From a bacterium (GTDB lineage Bacteria; Patescibacteriota; Minisyncoccia; Phycocordibacterales; UBA9973), in the NCBI GenBank assembly GCA_021813175.1, contig JAKALJ010000020.1, forward strand, positions 1 to 10,874: a stretch of 10,874 nt of DNA. Reading direction: 5' to 3'. Below the pieces are notes generated by a model that saw nothing but the letters and a program-made list of their open reading frames with translations, did not search any database and was not told the DNA's origin. The position numbers and the translations under genes were made by a program. Positions 7,270 to 10,874 of this stretch are shown piece after piece (within the stretch, counting starts at the first letter, position 1; every line of letters begins with the position of its first letter).

Positions 7270-10200
7270 CTATTTAAGGTCAGAGCGGTAAATCTCCGCC
7301 AGGCGGCAGTATTGGCAAACTTCCCCTCTGCCGTATAGTTTATTATAGCACGGCCTCTCGGTCCATTCTCCGCTTTTTAGCCATTCTCTATAATCCTTTA
7401 TATCCCGAAGCAATAAATCAATCTGCTCTCCGGTTATTTTGGTTTCATATATCGCGTTTCTGTCTCCTTCGGGCGCTTCCAGATAAAAGAGCCGGGAAAG
7501 AGCCACTTCTGTTCCCTTTTCCGCTCCGCGCACAAGGTAGGAATACATTGAGAGCTGGCGCATGTGTCCCGACAGCCGATTTTCTTCGTCCAGTTTTTCT
7601 ATGGTTCCTTTGGTTTTTGCCGCTCCTGTTTTGAAATCGGTAACGGTGATTTCGCCCGGTCCCGTCCGTTCAGAGAGATCCAATTTCCCATACATAAGGA
7701 GTTCGGGAAAGGAAGGATCACGGAAAGAGAGAGGTCTTTCGGAAAGATATTCTTTTGAAAGTTTCGGGTAAAAATCCCGGGCGAAGCGGCTGATGGCTTT
7801 CTTCGCTTGCCCGAGCATTTTGCTGCGTTCCGCCAGGGTCGCTTGGGCATCCTCTTTTTGAATGACTTCCTCTAGTTTTTTGATAATTATTTCTTCTCCG
7901 AGCATTTGCTTATTCTTCAAGATTGCTTCAATCACCGCGTGCACGGCGGAGCCCAGAGCCAGAGATTTTGTTTTTCTCTCCGGCAGTTTCAAAAAACTTC
8001 GAAAATACCATTTCCACGGGCATTCAAAGAAATTGTTCAAGAGAGTTACCGAAATTTTGGTATGAAAATAATTTTCTTTTACGAATTTCCGCACTTCTTC
8101 TAAATCATCCTTATTAAAAGAAACAGGGTTTGCCGGCACATAGGAAGCTGGGCCTTGGGCCAGTATTTCTTTTTCCGTTTCCTCGGCGTTTTTTTTCTGA
8201 AAATGCTTCTCCGGCAACTGGACTATCATCTCGGCGGGCTCCAGTTCGCTTCCCCGATAATCTTCCCGAGCGTAAGAAATCAAGCAGAATTCTTTGGCCC
8301 GAGTGATGGCTACGTATAACTCGCGTTTGGCATCAGCCGCACTTCTTTCCTGAATATATCCCTTCACTTTTTCCGGCAAGGTGAAAGGAGTTCTTTTTTC
8401 AGACATCAAAATTTCTTGATTCATGTGAGCGATCCAAACCGCCCGATATTGCAAGCCTTTGGATTTGTGCAATGTCATTACTCGCACTCCTCTTCCGGAT
8501 TCAAAAGCGGAAAGAGAGATGTGGCTGCCGTAAGAATCCAGCCGCTTCAAATAAGAAAGAAAGTCGGCCAGCTTTGGATTCTTCCGGCTTTCAGAGAAAT
8601 GTTCCGCAAGACGCAGAAAAGTTCTTACTACTTCCACGTTCCGCAAGAGTTCTTCATGGCTTTGGGCCCTGTTTATAAGAAGCTCCCGCCCCACCGAACT
8701 CACCGCATGGGTGAGACTTTCCGCTCCGAACTCGTTTACCCAGCGAAATAGGGTCTCTCCCCATTCAGAAATCCTTTCTTTGCCGAAGAGAGTCTCAGTC
8801 TTATTTTCCATTTTGCCATTTTGGCGCATCTCCTCTATGCTAAGTTTTTCCGGCCGGATATTTTTCAGGAATTTGTGCGCCTGCATGGGCATAATCCTGC
8901 TCGCTCTGTCTAAAAGCGATTCGGAGAGCAAAATAGAATCATACGGAGCGGCAACAATGGAGAGAACCAAGAGAAGACTACGGGCCGCTTGGGCTTCGAA
9001 AAGAGAGAGGTTTTTCCCGGCCGAAGCGGGTATGCCCATATTTTCCAAAATGGTGATGGCGTCCCGCACCTGATAGTTTCGCGGCACCAATATGGCGCAT
9101 TCTTCCGGCTTTGCTTTCTCTTTTTCAAACAGCTTTTTGAAATACAATCCGGCGCCGATAATTTCATCCCGCGGATAGGCGTATTCACCGAGGACTATTT
9201 CCGCTTTTTCTCCCACCGCGCTTGAAAGTCCTTCGGGCGACAGCTTACTTTTCAAAAGATCCTCCGCCAAAGCCAATATCGGTCGGGCTGAACGGTAATT
9301 TTCAGTAAGGGTGATAAGCTTTGTTCCCTTAAAGATATCGGAAAATTCTTCAAAATAAGATAAGGAAGCGCCGGAAAAACCGTAGATAAGCTGGCGATCG
9401 TCTCCTACCACGAAAATATTTGGCTTTTCTACCTCCCGCCACACCGCGGAGAGAAACGCGTTCTGCACCCCGCTTGAATCCTGATGCTCGTCCACCAGCA
9501 CATATTGGTAATTCTCCCGCACTTCCGCCCGTACCTCTTCAAATTCCTCCACTAATTGCACCGCGTATTCCAAAACATCGTCATAATCCACCAATCCAGA
9601 TTCTCGTTTCTGTTCTTCGTATAAACGGTAAAATTCCACCACTTCTTTGGTTCGCTCCAAGGACTCCATTTTCTTCTCCGCTTCTTTTTTTATTTTTCCT
9701 TTACTCTGTCCGCGGGAGGATATGTTTTCCGGATCATTTTTTATGTCCTGAATTTCTTCTTCCACCCTTTGCATAAATTCTTCCGGAGAAAGACGGGCCC
9801 TTTTCAGCACGGATATGAGCTGTTTCAGTCCGGAAAAGTACATCTCCGGATTGCCTCGGGGCCGGATGTGTTCCCAGTCGCGGTTACGCAAAATCTCATC
9901 GCATAAAAGCACCGCTTCTTCATCGGAAAGAATTTTCGGTTCCAGTTTGAAATCCAGCAGGTGATAATACTTTTCCAACAAGTGACGCAGAACAAAACTA
10001 TGGAAAGTGGAAACAAGCACCCTCTCCCCTTCCGTTCCCATATATTCGCTCAAACGCTCCCGCATGGCCCGCACTCCGGAATTAGTGAAGGTCAAACATA
10101 AAACGGCATCGGGCGGCGTATCCGTCTTTTTCAAAATATTGCCGATGCGCAGAGCCAAGATTTCCGTCTTGCCGGTGCCTGGGCCGGCCACCACCATCAC

Positions 10201-10290
10201 CGGACCTTCAATCCAGTCCACCGCCTCTTTCTGCCGAGCGTTCAGCTTGGCATATTCTTTCTTGAATTTTTCTTCAAAAATATTTTTCAT
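7270..10290 (-). CDS. UvrD/PcrA-type SF1 helicase fused to RecB-like Fe-S nuclease
   Basis: A 1006-residue DNA repair motor that should translocate 3'-5' on single-stranded DNA and cut it with its own nuclease. Helicase motifs in order: Q motif at Gln20, Walker A GPGTGKT (36-42), TFTNSG (67-72), DEHQD (267-271, usually DEFQD), GDDRQLIYGFSGA (296-308), NYRS (331-334), MTLHKSKGLQY (605-615) and AITRAKE (661-667). From about residue 745 comes a PD-(D/E)XK domain of the RecB/AddB kind: GSAVH (780-784), Asp871, Asp885-Phe-Lys887 and QLSMY (912-916). Cys757 together with Cys981, Cys992 and Cys995 matches the AddB-type 4Fe-4S arrangement. No AddB/RecC partner is in the window, so it may act alone or with proteins encoded elsewhere. 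The ATG at 10290 lies 2 nt after the tRNA 3' end, leaving no room for a ribosome-binding site. The stop lies 2 nt before orf79. Confidence 0.93.
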   Translation of the reverse strand: MKNIFEEKFKKEYAKLNARQKEAVDWIEGPVMVVAGPGTGKTEILALRIGNILKKTDTPPDAVLCLTFTNSGVRAMRERLSEYMGTEGERVLVSTFHSFVLRHLLEKYYHLLDFKLEPKILSDEEAVLLCDEILRNRDWEHIRPRGNPEMYFSGLKQLISVLKRARLSPEEFMQRVEEEIQDIKNDPENISSRGQSKGKIKKEAEKKMESLERTKEVVEFYRLYEEQKRESGLVDYDDVLEYAVQLVEEFEEVRAEVRENYQYVLVDEHQDSSGVQNAFLSAVWREVEKPNIFVVGDDRQLIYGFSGASLSYFEEFSDIFKGTKLITLTENYRSARPILALAEDLLKSKLSPEGLSSAVGEKAEIVLGEYAYPRDEIIGAGLYFKKLFEKEKAKPEECAILVPRNYQVRDAITILENMGIPASAGKNLSLFEAQAARSLLLVLSIVAAPYDSILLSESLLDRASRIMPMQAHKFLKNIRPEKLSIEEMRQNGKMENKTETLFGKERISEWGETLFRWVNEFGAESLTHAVSSVGRELLINRAQSHEELLRNVEVVRTFLRLAEHFSESRKNPKLADFLSYLKRLDSYGSHISLSAFESGRGVRVMTLHKSKGLQYRAVWIAHMNQEILMSEKRTPFTLPEKVKGYIQERSAADAKRELYVAITRAKEFCLISYAREDYRGSELEPAEMIVQLPEKHFQKKNAEETEKEILAQGPASYVPANPVSFNKDDLEEVRKFVKENYFHTKISVTLLNNFFECPWKWYFRSFLKLPERKTKSLALGSAVHAVIEAILKNKQMLGEEIIIKKLEEVIQKEDAQATLAERSKMLGQAKKAISRFARDFYPKLSKEYLSERPLSFRDPSFPELLMYGKLDLSERTGPGEITVTDFKTGAAKTKGTIEKLDEENRLSGHMRQLSMYSYLVRGAEKGTEVALSRLFYLEAPEGDRNAIYETKITGEQIDLLLRDIKDYREWLKSGEWTERPCYNKLYGRGEVCQYCRLAEIYRSDLK

Positions 10291-10292
10291 TT

Positions 10293-10363
10293 TCGGGGTG
10301 CCGGGAATCGAACCCGGGCTGCAAACACCCCATGCTCGCGTACTGCCACTATACTACACCCCG
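10293..10363 (-). tRNA. tRNA-Pro, anticodon GGG
   Basis: A 71-nt cloverleaf folded by eye. The acceptor stem CGGGGTG/CACCCCG has 7 perfect pairs with discriminator A73. C1-G72 and A73 are proline identity features in bacteria. The D arm is GTAT/GTAC with loop AGTGGCA containing G18G19. The anticodon stem CGAGC/GTTTG includes two G-T pairs, and the loop ATGGGGT gives anticodon GGG followed by G37, as usual in tRNA-Pro. The variable loop is 4 nt. The T arm is CCGGG/CCCGG with loop TTCGATT. The base after A73 is A, so CCA is not encoded and must be added after processing. The gene lies 2 nt before the helicase ATG on the same strand, so the two are probably cotranscribed. Confidence 0.95.
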
Positions 10364-10372
10364 ATATTTATT

Positions 10373-10401
10373 ACTTTAATTCCTAGCGAGAATTTTAGCA
10401 A
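10373..10401 (-). promoter_or_regulatory. Candidate promoter of tRNA-Pro and the operon after it
   Basis: TTGCTA (10396-10401) and TAAAGT (10373-10378) are 17 nt apart. The -10 box ends 9 nt before the tRNA, a usual distance for a tRNA with almost no leader. Each box has two mismatches to consensus. An overlapping alternative is an extended -10, TGCTAAAAT (10392-10400), which would give a leader of about 20 nt but has no good -35. Which is used cannot be decided by eye. Confidence 0.4.
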
Positions 10402-10421
10402 ATATGAAATCAAGCATTAAT

Positions 10422-10766
10422 CTAATGAAAAATTATCAGGATTCCCAGTATCAGCATTGCGTATCCGATCAGTTGCCAGACATCGAGATGTTCTCCGAGA
10501 AACAACACGGAAACGGCTGCCACTATAATAAAACTCATCACCAGCATCACCGGGTTTGCTATAGACAGGGGCATGGTGCGCAAGGCGAGTATAAAAAACA
10601 AGGCATTGACCGCGAATAGAATGCATCCAATCAAGACTAGATAATTGCGTGACAATATATCAAAGAGCGATCCGTTTAGGACAATCCCGCGATTCGCCGC
10701 GACCTTAAATACAATACTTCCCGCGGAATTGAAAATGAAAGCGATTATAAGATACAAGCCGGACAT
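10422..10766 (-). CDS. Small four-helix membrane protein, SMR/EamA (DMT) like
   Basis: A 114-residue protein that is almost entirely hydrophobic, with four membrane helices at roughly 3-24, 37-61, 66-89 and 92-113. Size and topology match small multidrug resistance transporters of the drug/metabolite superfamily. The order AxxxxSAGSIVFK, PLSIANPV, LFLGEHLDVWQLIGYAMLILGILII parallels EmrE. However, the position of the proton-coupling Glu14 of EmrE appears to hold Asn13, so classical drug/proton antiport is doubtful. It may be a lipid-intermediate or EamA-type half-transporter working as a dimer, comparable to ArnE/ArnF. The ATG at 10766 follows a perfect TATAAT by 7 nt. The gene ends 58 nt before tRNA-Pro. 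The fold assignment is good and the substrate is unknown. Confidence 0.8.
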   Translation of the reverse strand: MSGLYLIIAFIFNSAGSIVFKVAANRGIVLNGSLFDILSRNYLVLIGCILFAVNALFFILALRTMPLSIANPVMLVMSFIIVAAVSVLFLGEHLDVWQLIGYAMLILGILIIFH

Positions 10767-10773
10767 GACCTGA

Positions 10774-10779
10774 ATTATA
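10774..10779 (-). promoter_or_regulatory. -10 box of the SMR-like gene, leaderless geometry
   Basis: A perfect TATAAT on the - strand ends 7 nt before the ATG at 10766, the same distance as for the prepilin gene. No convincing -35 hexamer is seen 16-18 nt upstream, where the sequence is about TTCCGG. The rest of the stretch from 10780 to the window end is AT-rich, and I see no gene in it. Confidence 0.5.
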
Positions 10780-10874
10780 CCTTATTTTATTGTTGCCCGG
10801 AACCGTATGTTCATGGTTAAAATTTTACGCATAAATTTCATCTGGTTTTACAAAGCAAAGTGAAATCCTCATGG

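Noticed and set aside
10376..10397. Small hairpin AATTC/GAATT after the SMR-like gene as a terminator
   Set aside because: The stem is only 5-6 AT-rich pairs without a following U-run, and it overlaps the candidate tRNA promoter.
10007..10420. Long + strand open frame covering the tRNA and the 5' end of the helicase
   Set aside because: It reads the antisense of tRNA-Pro, giving the well-known spurious GVPGIEPG-type peptide, and opposes a helicase with complete motifs.
10825..10874. Open frame on the - strand entering from the right edge and ending with TAA at 10825
   Set aside because: Only about 16 codons are visible (from MRISLCFVK to the stop) with no motif; it could be a gene end or chance.

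Overview
The window looks like a bacterial chromosome fragment from the Candidate Phyla Radiation (Patescibacteria, probably a Parcubacteria-like lineage). The reasons are a mid-GC, compact layout with gaps of only a few bases; a pheST pair whose two subunits are both trimmed (PheS without its N-terminal coiled coil, PheT of 618 residues without the OB-fold tRNA-binding insert); a tRNA gene without encoded CCA; a near absence of Shine-Dalgarno sequences; and a lone type IV-like prepilin. The lineage is an inference from these traits and has not been tested by a search.

Layout: thrS (threonyl-tRNA synthetase) enters from the left edge on the + strand, lacks its 5' end, and runs to 1728. Everything else is on the - strand. 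Read in the direction of transcription from the right edge, the order is: a small four-helix SMR/EamA-like membrane protein (10766-10422); tRNA-Pro(GGG) (10363-10293); a 1006-residue UvrD-type helicase fused to a RecB/AddB-type Fe-S nuclease (10290-7270); an unknown 79-residue protein (7267-7028); pheS (7031-6300); pheT (6293-4437); gyrB (4415-2286); and a prepilin-like protein (2261-1740) that converges on thrS. No stretch longer than 300 bases lacks a gene. The only free ends are 10767-10874 and 10364-10421.

Working relations: tRNA-Pro, helicase-nuclease, orf79, pheS and pheT form a run with gaps of 2, 2, -4 (ATGA overlap) and 6 nt, so they are probably one transcript joining DNA repair with phenylalanine charging. 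gyrB and the prepilin each have a good sigma70-type promoter buried in the 3' end of the gene before them. Both -10 boxes, and that of the membrane protein, lie only 7-8 nt before the ATG, which predicts leaderless mRNAs. The helicase ATG lies 2 nt after the tRNA discriminator base, so tRNA 3' processing would itself make a nearly leaderless helicase mRNA.

The most unusual object is a palindromic cassette of about 119 nt (4732-4850) inside pheT. It has 17-bp perfect inverted arms (20 bp in RNA with one G-U pair) and is read through in frame as about 40 residues just before the FDX-ACB domain. It resembles in concept the in-frame palindromic elements known from Rickettsia genes.
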